Assembly: GCF_022758885.1 (NCBI RefSeq)
Contig: NZ_JALEBH010000002.1
Coordinates: 1 to 64,000, forward strand
Length of the DNA stretch: 64,000 nt
Direction of reading: 5' to 3'
Source: Sphingobium sp. BYY-5
GTDB taxonomy: Bacteria; Pseudomonadota; Alphaproteobacteria; Sphingomonadales; Sphingomonadaceae
Positions 42,710 through 50,880 of this stretch are shown here, in pieces. Made by a program: the position numbers and the translations under genes. The stretch's first letter is position 1. Each line of letters starts with the position of its first letter. Below the pieces are notes generated by a model, which saw only the letters and a list, made by a program, of their open reading frames with translations, was not told where the DNA came from and did no database searches.

Positions 42710-44371
42710 ATGTCCCCCCATTTCAATATGCTGCGCTCACTGGCCTGTGCCGGGTTGCTATCCACATCCGCCATGGCGCTCGCCGCGCCGAGCGCTGCCC
42801 CGATATTCGATGTCTCCCGCATCGTGAACGACATCAAGACATTGGCGAGTGACGAATTTGAAGGGCGCGGCCCGGCGACCCGGGCTGAAGGCAAGACGAT
42901 CGACTATATTGCCGCACAGATGAAGGCCGCCGGTCTGCGTCCCGCCGGCGATAAGGGCGGCTGGTTCCAGGACGTGCCGCTGCGCATGTCGGACATCATC
43001 GGCACGCCGACCCTGTCGATGAATATCGCTGGCGTCAGCCAGGCGTTGACTCAGGGCAGCGACATCGCCGTGCGTGCCGCCGAGACGGGCCAACCAGCTG
43101 TACGCTTCGCTGATCTGCCGTTGGTCTTCGTCGGTTATGGCGTCACGGCGCCCGAGCGTGGCTGGGACGATTTCAAAGGGGTCGACCTGAAGGGCAAGAT
43201 CATGGTCGTGCTGGTCAACGACCCGGATTTCGAGGGCGGCGAGGGGGATTTCGGCGGCAAGCTGATGACCTATTATGGCCGCTGGACCTATAAATATGAG
43301 GAAGCCGCGCGGCAGGGGGCGGCCGGCGTGCTGGTGGTGCATGAAAGCGAACCCGCATCCTATGGCTGGGCGACGGTCAAGAACAGCAACACCAACACGA
43401 TGTTCGACATCGTTCGCGCCGATCCCAAGGCGGCGCATACGCAGATGGAAGGGTGGATTCAGAAAGACCTGGCCACCAAGCTGCTGGCCGCGTCGGGCGT
43501 GGATTTCGCGGCGGCCAAGGCCGCCGCGCGAAGGAAGGATTTCAAGCCCATCCCCTTGAAGGCGACGATGAGCGCCGACTATGCGGTGAAGTCGGAAATC
43601 ATCACCTCGCACAATGTCGCGGGACTGGCGCCGGGCAGCAAATATCCGACCGAGACGGTGATCTATTCGGCGCATTGGGACCATCTGGGTATTGGCGCGC
43701 CGGACGCGAAGGGCGACACCATCTATAATGGCGCGCGCGACAATGCGTCGGGTACTGCCGCTCTGCTGGAACTGGCGCGCGCCTATGCCAAGGGGCCGAA
43801 GCCTGAACGCAGCGTGCTGTTCCTGGCTGTCACGGCGGAGGAGAAGGGCCTGCTGGGGTCCGAATATTATGCCGACAATCCGCTGCGTCCGCTGGCGACA
43901 ACGGCGGGCGTGGTCAACATGGACGGGCCGTTCGGGGTCGAGAAGACCACCAATTTCAGCATTTCAGGCGCGGCTAAACTGGACCTTCTGACGACCCTGA
44001 CGGAGGAAGGGGAGAAGCTGGGTCGGCATTATACGCCCGACGCGCGGCCCGAGGCGGGGAGCTTCTATCGTTCCGATCATTTCCCCATGGCCAAGCGCGG
44101 CGTGCCGGCCATTTCCTTCAATCCGGGGCGGGAACTGGTGAATGGTGGCGAGGCGCGCGGCAAGGAACTGGGTGATATCTATACACGCGATCGCTATCAC
44201 CAACCCGCCGATCAATTTGACGATAGCTGGAACACGGACAGTTGGGAGGGCGACATGACCCTGCTCTACAATGTCGGGCGTCGGGTTGCCGACAGCCATG
44301 GCTGGCCGAACTGGTCCGCCGACAGCGAGTTCCGTGCCGTGCGTGACGCCAGCGCGGCCCAGCGCAAGTAA
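42710..44371 (+). CDS. exported M28-family zinc aminopeptidase
   Basis: 553 residues from the ATG at 42710, preceded by GGAG; an in-frame ATG at 42728 is an alternative. A signal peptide (LRSLACAGLLSTSAMALA) leads into a domain with a PA-type insert (LPLVFVGYGVTAPERGWDDFKGVDLKGKIMVV). The M28 core follows with metal ligands in SAHWDHLG, GARDNASG, TAEEKGLLGSE, NMDG and DRYHQPAD. These two-zinc enzymes remove N-terminal residues from peptides in the periplasm. It is divergent from the antiporter gene and closed by a hairpin that separates it from the sulfatase locus. Confidence 0.88.
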   Translation: MSPHFNMLRSLACAGLLSTSAMALAAPSAAPIFDVSRIVNDIKTLASDEFEGRGPATRAEGKTIDYIAAQMKAAGLRPAGDKGGWFQDVPLRMSDIIGTPTLSMNIAGVSQALTQGSDIAVRAAETGQPAVRFADLPLVFVGYGVTAPERGWDDFKGVDLKGKIMVVLVNDPDFEGGEGDFGGKLMTYYGRWTYKYEEAARQGAAGVLVVHESEPASYGWATVKNSNTNTMFDIVRADPKAAHTQMEGWIQKDLATKLLAASGVDFAAAKAAARRKDFKPIPLKATMSADYAVKSEIITSHNVAGLAPGSKYPTETVIYSAHWDHLGIGAPDAKGDTIYNGARDNASGTAALLELARAYAKGPKPERSVLFLAVTAEEKGLLGSEYYADNPLRPLATTAGVVNMDGPFGVEKTTNFSISGAAKLDLLTTLTEEGEKLGRHYTPDARPEAGSFYRSDHFPMAKRGVPAISFNPGRELVNGGEARGKELGDIYTRDRYHQPADQFDDSWNTDSWEGDMTLLYNVGRRVADSHGWPNWSADSEFRAVRDASAAQRK

Positions 44372-44384
44372 GAGATGGCAGACG

Positions 44385-44408
44385 GTGCTCGCCAGCTGGC
44401 GCGAGCAC
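44385..44408. terminator. 8-bp hairpin between convergent peptidase and MFS genes
   Basis: GTGCTCGC (44385-44392) pairs with GCGAGCAC (44401-44408) over an 8-base loop, 14 bases after the peptidase stop and 6 bases past the MFS stop. It is well placed to act on both strands, though T-runs are weak. Confidence 0.5.
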
Positions 44409-44413
44409 TGCTA

Positions 44414-45670
44414 TTAGCGCGACCGGCGTATCGGGCGGATGGCGAAGGCGCCCAGCAGCGCGAAGATGGCGCCAATGAAATAGATGGCGGCATAATTTTT
44501 GCCGCTAGTGCTGCCGATGACCAGGATAATAGGTGCGATTGCGGGCGCCAGCGATTGGGGCAGGGAATTGGCGATCTGGAACACGCCCATATCCTTGGCG
44601 CGGTCCTTCTCGCTGGGCAGGATGGCTGCGAGCAGCGCGAGGTCGACGGCGAAATACAGGCCCTTGCCGATCCCGGCGATCGCCACGCCGACCAGGAATT
44701 GCGGGACTGAGGGCGCCAGTGCAATGGTCAGGAATCCGGCCCCTTCCATCACCGCAGCCAGGAAGACGAGCGGCTTGCGTCGGCCGGTCCAGTCGGTAAT
44801 GAAACCGCCGATCAGCGATATTGCGATGGTGGCGGTGGCGATGATCGCCATGGACTTCACCATCACCTGGGTCGCGTCGGATTTGGCGAGCGACAATTGG
44901 TCGGTCAGGAAGAAAAGCTGATAGGTCAGCAGAAACGACCAGGCCATCATGATGAGGAAGCGGCTGCCAAAGGCCCAGCTAAAGTCCCAGTCGCGAAACG
45001 GCGCCATAATGGCGCGCAGCATGTCGCCTGGCTTCATCGGCTTGTCATCCCGACCGGCGGGACGATCGGGCAGGATCAGGCAGAGCGTACCGATGCTGAG
45101 AACCGTGATCGCGAAGGGGGCCAGGAACATCAACAGGTTGGACGACTGGGTATATTGGGTGATCCAGCTACCTGCGAAGGTGCCTGCGGTCGATGTCATG
45201 CCCAACAACCCGGCGACCCGCCCCTGCAACCGTACCGGGATGATATCGGGCAGGATGGGCAGGCTGGCGGCCTGCATCGCGTTGAAGCCCGCCTGACAGA
45301 TGATCCAGCCGATGCCCAGTATAAGCAGGTTGGGCGCGGCGCCCAGGATGGCCAGTCCCGTGCCGCTGACCAGCATCCCGCCCAGCAGCCAGGGTCGCCG
45401 CCTGCCGAAACGACTGCGCGTCCGGTCGGAGAGGGCGCCACAAATCGGCGTCACCACCAGCGCGACAAAGCCGCCGATGGCGAGGATGATCCCCAGCCAG
45501 CGTCCTTTTTCCGCCTCCGTCGCGATCTCGCCGACGCGCAACGCGATGGTCATCACCACCGGCGTCAGCAACGCGATCCAGATACCGAACTGCGCCAGCA
45601 CATAGATGGCGATGAACGTGATTGAGACGTGCGGGCGGGCCGTTTCGTCGGCAGGCTGCCAGGCTTTCAT
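44414..45670 (-). CDS. MFS transporter, last gene of the sulfated-glycan locus
   Basis: 418 residues with twelve predicted membrane segments. The RTRSRFGRRRPWLLGGML loop after segment 2 and the paired GGFITDWTGRRKPLVFLAAV loop in the second half suggest a sugar-porter type related to the GPH/SLC45 groups. It lies 36 bases behind the CxPxR sulfatase gene, across a strong hairpin, and should import the desulfated sugar released in the periplasm. The ATG at 45670 follows GGAGATCC. The substrate is inferred from context only. Confidence 0.82.
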   Translation of the reverse strand: MKAWQPADETARPHVSITFIAIYVLAQFGIWIALLTPVVMTIALRVGEIATEAEKGRWLGIILAIGGFVALVVTPICGALSDRTRSRFGRRRPWLLGGMLVSGTGLAILGAAPNLLILGIGWIICQAGFNAMQAASLPILPDIIPVRLQGRVAGLLGMTSTAGTFAGSWITQYTQSSNLLMFLAPFAITVLSIGTLCLILPDRPAGRDDKPMKPGDMLRAIMAPFRDWDFSWAFGSRFLIMMAWSFLLTYQLFFLTDQLSLAKSDATQVMVKSMAIIATATIAISLIGGFITDWTGRRKPLVFLAAVMEGAGFLTIALAPSVPQFLVGVAIAGIGKGLYFAVDLALLAAILPSEKDRAKDMGVFQIANSLPQSLAPAIAPIILVIGSTSGKNYAAIYFIGAIFALLGAFAIRPIRRSR

Positions 45671-45685
45671 GGAAGGATCTCCGAA

Positions 45686-45712
45686 CCCTGACCGGCTGCT
45701 GGCCGGTCAGGG
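45686..45712 (-). terminator. 11-bp hairpin spanning the sulfatase stop codon
   Basis: CCCTGACCGGC (45686-45696) pairs with GCCGGTCAGGG (45702-45712) over a 5-base loop. The structure includes the sulfatase stop codon (45707-45709) and ends just before the ribosome site of the MFS gene. It probably lowers MFS expression relative to the enzymes, or protects the upstream mRNA. Confidence 0.55.
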
Positions 45713-47350
45713 GTGATAGGGTTTGTTGGCGGCGTCTGCCTTGGCCTTGGCGGGGCTGTCGGCAAACAGATCGTTCATCTTGGACGGCAGGTTCGGCTGC
45801 ACATACCATTCGGCCGGGAAATCGGCGGCGTGCGGACCGTTTATGTTGCGATGGACCAGACCGGAACTGGTCTTGCGCGTATAGGGCACGACATGCTCGC
45901 CCTTGTCGTTGGCCATCTGGTCGAACAGAGCCTTGCGCAGCACGATCTTGGTATCCAGCCATTTGGGATCGTCGATCAGATTGTGCATCTCGTCCGGGTC
46001 GCTCTTGAGGTCATAGAGTTCCTCCAGATCCCAGACGCCATGATATTGGATATATTTCACCCGGTCGCGTTCGATGGCGAAGGTCGTCGGCGTCTGGGGG
46101 AAGCTCCATTCCCAATAATATTCATAGATGAAATCACCGGGCTTCCACGTCTTTTCGTCCATCTTGCCTTCGGCGACGGGCAGGAAACTCTTACCCTCCA
46201 TCTGCCTGGGTTCGGCGATATGGGCGACGTCCAGGAAGGTAGGGGCCAAATCCAGATTACGCACGACCGTCGGATTGGTGACGCCCTTGGGCAACATGCC
46301 CGGCGCCCAGACGATCATCGGCACCCGGACCGAGGGTTCATAGGCGTTGCGCTTGTCGATCAGCCCATGGTCGCCGATCAGGAAGCCATTGTCGGAATAG
46401 AAGACGACCATCGTATTCCGGTCGAGATGGTTCGTCTTGAGATACGCCATGATGCGACCCAGGCTCTCATCGACGGGGCTCAGCGTGCGATAATAATCGC
46501 GCACCTGTTCCTTCATCGGATTGTCGGTGTGATAGGGAAAATCCGCCCCGTGCCAGCTATTGCGCTGGTTACGCACCCACATTGGCTTGCCTGCGTTGTT
46601 TTCCGGCGTGTTCGCCATGCTGGCGGGCAATTTGATGTCCAGGTCGCTATATTGCGTCTTATAGCGGTCGGGTGGCAGCGGGTCGCTATGGACTGCCTTG
46701 TGGCTCAGATAGAGGAAGAAGGGCTTGGACTTGTCGCGCCCCTTTTCCAGCCAGTCCATCGCATAGTCGGTTAGTTCGTCGGTGATATAGCCGGTGCGTT
46801 TCACTTCACGGCCATCGACGTTCAGCATCTGCCGCTCGCCCGCCGCGATCTTGTCCGGGGAAAGCTGCTCGGTCGGGAAATAGGTACCCTGTCCCTTGAA
46901 GCTCACCCATTTGTCGAAGCCCGCGCGCGGCGCATCGGTGTCGAAGCCCATATGCCATTTGCCGAAGAAGCCGGTCTGATAGCCTGCCTGCTGGAGATAG
47001 GAGGGGAAGAAGACCAGGCCTTCTTCGGAACTGTTGTTGTTATCGACCACGCCATGGTTGCGCGTGCTTTGCCCGGTCAGGATGGTGGCGCGGCTGGGCG
47101 AGCAGAGCGACGAGGTGACGACCGCGTTGGGGAAATAGACGCCATTCTTCGCCAACGCGTTGATATTGGGTGTCTTGAGGCCCGGCGTCAGAAAGCCCAT
47201 CGCATCATAGCGAAGATCGTCCACCAGCACGAAAATCATGTTGGGCCGCTGTGGCGCGGCCGGCTGCGCCGGTTTCGCGAAGGCGCCTGGACCGAGCAGG
47301 ACACAGGCGGTCATGGCTGCGGCGCGCATCAGCCGGCGAGCGGTGGTCAT
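45707..47350 (-). CDS. exported type I sulfatase (S1 family, CxPxR)
   Basis: 547 residues from the ATG at 47350, preceded by AAGGAA; the frame is open a further 85 codons upstream but without a ribosome site and overlapping the GH3 gene. A signal peptide (AAAMTACVLLGPGAFA) is followed by metal ligands in NMIFVLVDDLRYD (Asp44, Asp45). The formylglycine motif Cys83-Ser-Pro-Ser-Arg87 is followed by ATILTGQ. A KWHMGFD stretch and a late DNGFLIGDHGLIDKRNAYEPS give the remaining active-site residues. The size and GLIDKRNAYE motif resemble iduronate/glucosamine-type sulfatases of bacterial glycan loci. It should remove sulfate from a sugar in the periplasm and needs a maturation enzyme not seen in this window. 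Confidence 0.88.
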   Translation of the reverse strand: MTTARRLMRAAAMTACVLLGPGAFAKPAQPAAPQRPNMIFVLVDDLRYDAMGFLTPGLKTPNINALAKNGVYFPNAVVTSSLCSPSRATILTGQSTRNHGVVDNNNSSEEGLVFFPSYLQQAGYQTGFFGKWHMGFDTDAPRAGFDKWVSFKGQGTYFPTEQLSPDKIAAGERQMLNVDGREVKRTGYITDELTDYAMDWLEKGRDKSKPFFLYLSHKAVHSDPLPPDRYKTQYSDLDIKLPASMANTPENNAGKPMWVRNQRNSWHGADFPYHTDNPMKEQVRDYYRTLSPVDESLGRIMAYLKTNHLDRNTMVVFYSDNGFLIGDHGLIDKRNAYEPSVRVPMIVWAPGMLPKGVTNPTVVRNLDLAPTFLDVAHIAEPRQMEGKSFLPVAEGKMDEKTWKPGDFIYEYYWEWSFPQTPTTFAIERDRVKYIQYHGVWDLEELYDLKSDPDEMHNLIDDPKWLDTKIVLRKALFDQMANDKGEHVVPYTRKTSSGLVHRNINGPHAADFPAEWYVQPNLPSKMNDLFADSPAKAKADAANKPYHP

Positions 47351-47403
47351 GGGCGAAGATTCCTTTCCGTCTCGGGCGGGCGATGAAGTCGGCCGGGGCG
47401 CAC

Positions 47404-49113
47404 TTACCATTGTAACTGCTCCATTCCGCAAAAGGCGTCTACCGGGCTGACCCCGGTAAACGGTTGATCCCCCAGCAACCGTTCCACCAGGGCAAGCTGG
47501 ATGCCAGGCAGCGAGGCATAGGCATTGATGTAGCTTGCGACATTGGGTGCGTCGTACAGATAATAGGGCTGGCCGAAGGAGATGAGCAGGGTCGGAATCT
47601 CGCAATTGAACTGAATCATGGCGTTGCGTGGGCTGGCGTGCAGCTTGGCGAAATCCAGGAATATATGGCTGAGACCCGGCGTCGCTTCCTGCCCGATGAG
47701 ATAGAGGATCAGGTCGGTGTCCGCGGGGGTTGGCATCGCCGTGGGAGCGAAGGCGCGCACTTCGAAGCCGCGCGCCTCCAGGGCAGCGCGCATCGGCGCA
47801 AAGCTGCGCTCCGGCGCGCCGGAGAAGAAGCTCTCGCCTTCATCCGCGAGAATGACGATCCGGCGGTGCCGTGCGGGATCAATCGGCAATAGCGCCTGAC
47901 GGTCCTTGACCAGGGTGATGCTCTGGCCCAGCGCTCGCGCGGCTGTGTCGAGATGTTCGGGCCGGCGCAACTGGGCGCGCAACGTGTCGATCGGGGGAAG
48001 CCGTTCCTCCGATGTCTTTCGATGCAGGCCCAGCGCCGCCTTGAAAGAGAGGCATCGCGTGACCGCGTCATGCAGCCTGCGTTCCGATAGCCGGCCCGAT
48101 CGCAGGCCATCCAGCATCAGCGCCATGTCGCTCGCAGGATCACGGCTGAACAGGAAGATGTCGCAGCCATTCTCTATCACGGCCGGAACTGCCTCGGCCC
48201 GGTCCATCCAACTGGTCAGCCCGCCCATCACCGTGGCGTCCGACACGATCAACCCCTGAAAGCCGAGTTGCCCGCGCAGCAGTTCCTCGTTGAGCAGGCG
48301 CGACACCGATGCCGGCTCGAACGCTTGCCGGCCCGCGTCAGGGAAGCGTGACCGGATATAGGCCGGCAGGGCGATATGTGCGGACATGATGGTCATGATG
48401 CCATCGTCGATCAGCGTGCCGAAGATATGGCCGAAAGTCTCTTCCCATTCAGCCATCTCCATATCGTTGACGCTGGTCGCGAGATGCTGATCGCGATCGT
48501 CCAGCCCGTCGCCCGGCCAATGTTTGGCGGAGGCGGCGATGCCTTCGGCCTGGAGGGCGCGAACATAGGCGCGCGCCTGTTCGAGGATATGCTTGGGATC
48601 TGATCCATAGGATCGCGTGCCGACGACCGCATTGCGGAAAGCGCGGTTGATATCGACGACGGGCGTGAAGGACCAGTTGTAGCCGAGGGCACGGCTTTCC
48701 CGCGCCACGATCCGCGCCAGCTCCGCGCTCAGGGCGATGTCGTCGCAGGCAGCGGTGCCCATCTGGTTGGGAATGGCGGTGGTGAAGGGGGGAGTGACCG
48801 TCCCGCCCTCAATATCGCCGGACAGGATTAGCGGCACCTCCGCCCGATCCAATGCGTATCGGGTCGCGGCCCAGGCGGCATCCAGATCATGCGTTGGAAA
48901 ACGATGAATGCCACCAGGCGCATGGACGGAAAGTTCGTCCACTTCCGCCAGCGTATCATGCCGCGCGGACAGGACGAACAATTGCGCGATTTGGGCTTCG
49001 ATGGACAGGCTGTCGCGGGTGCGCTCGACCCAGGCCCGGTCATGGGGCGACAGGTCGAGGGGGCTTTTGCGTGTCTGCGCGTGGGGTGAGGAATTTACGA
49101 TGACGGAGGTCAT
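47404..49113 (-). CDS. glycoside hydrolase family 3, NagZ-like beta-hexosaminidase type
   Basis: 569 residues. The GH3 barrel shows AEVPLILSGDIEGGTV, NWSFTPVVDINRAFRNAVVGTRSYG, the NagZ-type loop KHWPGDGLDDRDQH with the Asp208/His210 pair that replaces the usual acid/base, and the nucleophile Asp292 in LIVSDATVMGGL. A second domain of the GH3-C type follows. This pattern points to beta-N-acetylglucosaminidase activity. No signal peptide is visible, so cleavage is probably cytoplasmic, unlike the two exported sulfatases flanking it. It overlaps the upstream sulfatase as ATGA (49110-49113). A sulfated N-acetyl-hexosamine glycan is the natural inference. Confidence 0.85.
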   Translation of the reverse strand: MTSVIVNSSPHAQTRKSPLDLSPHDRAWVERTRDSLSIEAQIAQLFVLSARHDTLAEVDELSVHAPGGIHRFPTHDLDAAWAATRYALDRAEVPLILSGDIEGGTVTPPFTTAIPNQMGTAACDDIALSAELARIVARESRALGYNWSFTPVVDINRAFRNAVVGTRSYGSDPKHILEQARAYVRALQAEGIAASAKHWPGDGLDDRDQHLATSVNDMEMAEWEETFGHIFGTLIDDGIMTIMSAHIALPAYIRSRFPDAGRQAFEPASVSRLLNEELLRGQLGFQGLIVSDATVMGGLTSWMDRAEAVPAVIENGCDIFLFSRDPASDMALMLDGLRSGRLSERRLHDAVTRCLSFKAALGLHRKTSEERLPPIDTLRAQLRRPEHLDTAARALGQSITLVKDRQALLPIDPARHRRIVILADEGESFFSGAPERSFAPMRAALEARGFEVRAFAPTAMPTPADTDLILYLIGQEATPGLSHIFLDFAKLHASPRNAMIQFNCEIPTLLISFGQPYYLYDAPNVASYINAYASLPGIQLALVERLLGDQPFTGVSPVDAFCGMEQLQW

Positions 49114-50819
49114 TTCGGCGTATCAGCGAAGGCGTCATCGTAGCGTGCGCGCTTGGCGAAAATTTCGGGCGGTTCGGCGAGCGGCGGCGTGCTGTACTTG
49201 CGCGCCTCCCGCCACCAGAGCGTCTTCATTTCCTCCAGCTTCGCAGGATAGCGGGAGGCGAGATCGGTGCTTTCGGAATAGTCTTTGGACAGGTCGAACA
49301 ATTCCCATTTGTCCTTCGCGAAATCAGTTCCGTATTTATGCATCGCAACAGCGCGCCAGTGGCCGGACGTAATGGCGCGCTGGCCGCGCAGCTCGAAATA
49401 TTGCACCGAACGAGTCCTGGCCGCAGGATCGCGGAAGGTGGCGCGGATCGATTGGCCGGCCACCCGGATCTGGGCGACGCCATCGACCGTCCTGGCGAAG
49501 CTGGTTCCGGCCGCATCCAGCAATGTGGGCGCCAGATCGATCGGATCGACAAATTGCGTCCGCACCGCGCCGCCGTCGCGGATCATAGATGGCCAGGACA
49601 CGATCAGCGGCGTCCGCACGCCACCGGCATAGGGCCAGACCTTGTAACGGCGCAGCGGTGTGTCACCGGCCCAGGCCCAAGGGCGGGGATATTCGGGCTG
49701 CACCTTGTCGGTGCCGATATCATCAATCCGCGCCCGTTGCTGGGCGAAGCTCAGCTTGTTGGGGCGGTACATTTTCTCGAAACTACCCTCCTGCCCAGCC
49801 TCGGACGCCGCGCCATTGTCGGAGATCAGCATGATGATCGTATTGTCGTACAGGCCGGTGTTCTTCAGTCGCTGGACAACCCGGCCAATCTGTTCGTCGG
49901 CATGTTCCAGGAAGCCGGCATAGGTCGCCATGTAGCGGGCGAAGACGATCTTTTCGTCCTCGCTCAGCGCTTCCCAGGGGCGGTCGGCGGCGGCGCGGTC
50001 GGTCAGGAAGGTGCCGGGCGGAATGATGCCGCTCTTCTGCATCCGCGCGAAGCGCTCGGCGCGGATGGCGTCCCAGCCCTTTTCATAGACGCCACGATAG
50101 CGATCGATATAGGCGCGCGGCACCTGCAACGGCGCATGGCCCGCGCCCATCGCGAAATAGAGGAAAAAGGGCTTGCCCGCTGCATCGTCGATATCGGCGA
50201 TGGCGTGATCCGCCATGTCGGCGGAGAAATGATAGCCTGGCTTGTCCGGCTTGGGCAGCACTTGGTTCCCGTCGATCAGGTCGGGATGATATTGGTCTGT
50301 CCAGCCCAGATAGAAGCCGTAGAAGCGGTCGAATCCGCGCTGGAGCGGCCAGGAAGCGTTGTTGCCGGGCGACCCGTCCTCGAATTCGGGGCCGAGATGC
50401 CATTTGCCCACGCCATAGGTGCGATATCCCGCCGCTTTCAGCGCTTGCGGCAGCAATTGGGCATTGGCAGGCAGTTCACCCCGATCGCGGCTGAGGTCGT
50501 TGGTACGGCTGTTGGTCGGCAGATCCGCCATCCGCACCGTCTGGTTATTGCGCCCCGTCAACAGCGCTGCGCGCGTCGCGGTGCAGATCGCCTTGCTGTC
50601 GAAGCGATTGTAGCGCAGCCCGCCTGCCGCCAGAGCGTCGATATTGGGCGTACGGATTTCGGAGCCGAAGGCGCCCAGGTCGGAAAAGCCCACATCGTCG
50701 AGGACAATCAGAACGATGTTTGGCTTGGGTGGAGGAGAGGGCTTTGGCGCGGCGCTGGCGCTCGATAGGCCCATCGCCGCCGTCAGCATCGAGGCCGCCA
50801 TCAAGAAACGCTTCTTCAT
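49110..50819 (-). CDS. exported arylsulfatase-type sulfatase with CxAxR signature
   Basis: 569 residues with a signal peptide (LMAASMLTAAMGLSSASA). Metal ligands are in NIVLIVLDDVGFSD (Asp41, Asp42). The modification motif is Cys79-Thr-Ala-Thr-Arg83 followed by AALLTGR, with Ala in place of the canonical Pro. YGVGKWHLG and ISDNGAASE provide the remaining active-site elements. CxAxR has been described as a natural variant of the CxPxR signature, so activity is still likely. It is the first enzyme gene after the receptor (61-base gap with a hairpin) and overlaps the GH3 gene. The ATG follows GGAGGAGCAGAAGGA. It should desulfate an imported glycan in the periplasm. Confidence 0.87.
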   Translation of the reverse strand: MKKRFLMAASMLTAAMGLSSASAAPKPSPPPKPNIVLIVLDDVGFSDLGAFGSEIRTPNIDALAAGGLRYNRFDSKAICTATRAALLTGRNNQTVRMADLPTNSRTNDLSRDRGELPANAQLLPQALKAAGYRTYGVGKWHLGPEFEDGSPGNNASWPLQRGFDRFYGFYLGWTDQYHPDLIDGNQVLPKPDKPGYHFSADMADHAIADIDDAAGKPFFLYFAMGAGHAPLQVPRAYIDRYRGVYEKGWDAIRAERFARMQKSGIIPPGTFLTDRAAADRPWEALSEDEKIVFARYMATYAGFLEHADEQIGRVVQRLKNTGLYDNTIIMLISDNGAASEAGQEGSFEKMYRPNKLSFAQQRARIDDIGTDKVQPEYPRPWAWAGDTPLRRYKVWPYAGGVRTPLIVSWPSMIRDGGAVRTQFVDPIDLAPTLLDAAGTSFARTVDGVAQIRVAGQSIRATFRDPAARTRSVQYFELRGQRAITSGHWRAVAMHKYGTDFAKDKWELFDLSKDYSESTDLASRYPAKLEEMKTLWWREARKYSTPPLAEPPEIFAKRARYDDAFADTPK

Positions 50820-50848
50820 TCCTTCTGCTCCTCCGGCAACAAGATAGA

Positions 50849-50874
50849 GGCGCGACGGTCGAGACCGCCGCGCC
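50849..50874 (-). terminator. intercistronic hairpin after the receptor gene
   Basis: GGCGCG-a-CGGT (50849-50859) pairs with ACCG-c-CGCGCC (50864-50874) with one mismatch and a 4-base loop. It starts 7 bases after the receptor stop and ends about 30 bases before the sulfatase start, so it probably sets a lower level for the enzyme genes than for the receptor. Confidence 0.5.
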
Positions 50875-50880
50875 CTGCGA

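Noticed and set aside
42568..42894. N-terminal extension of 109 codons for the CPA1 antiporter
   Set aside because: It would overlap the divergent M28 gene and reads as polar, non-membrane sequence; the ATG at 42567 begins exactly at the first membrane segment.
47351..47605. 85-codon extension of the CxPxR sulfatase
   Set aside because: It overlaps the end of the GH3 gene and precedes a normal signal peptide; the ATG at 47350 has a ribosome site.
49338..50768. 476-codon open frame on the plus strand opposite the CxAxR sulfatase
   Set aside because: Same case: antisense reading of a real gene with high third-position GC; no ribosome site and no recognisable motif.
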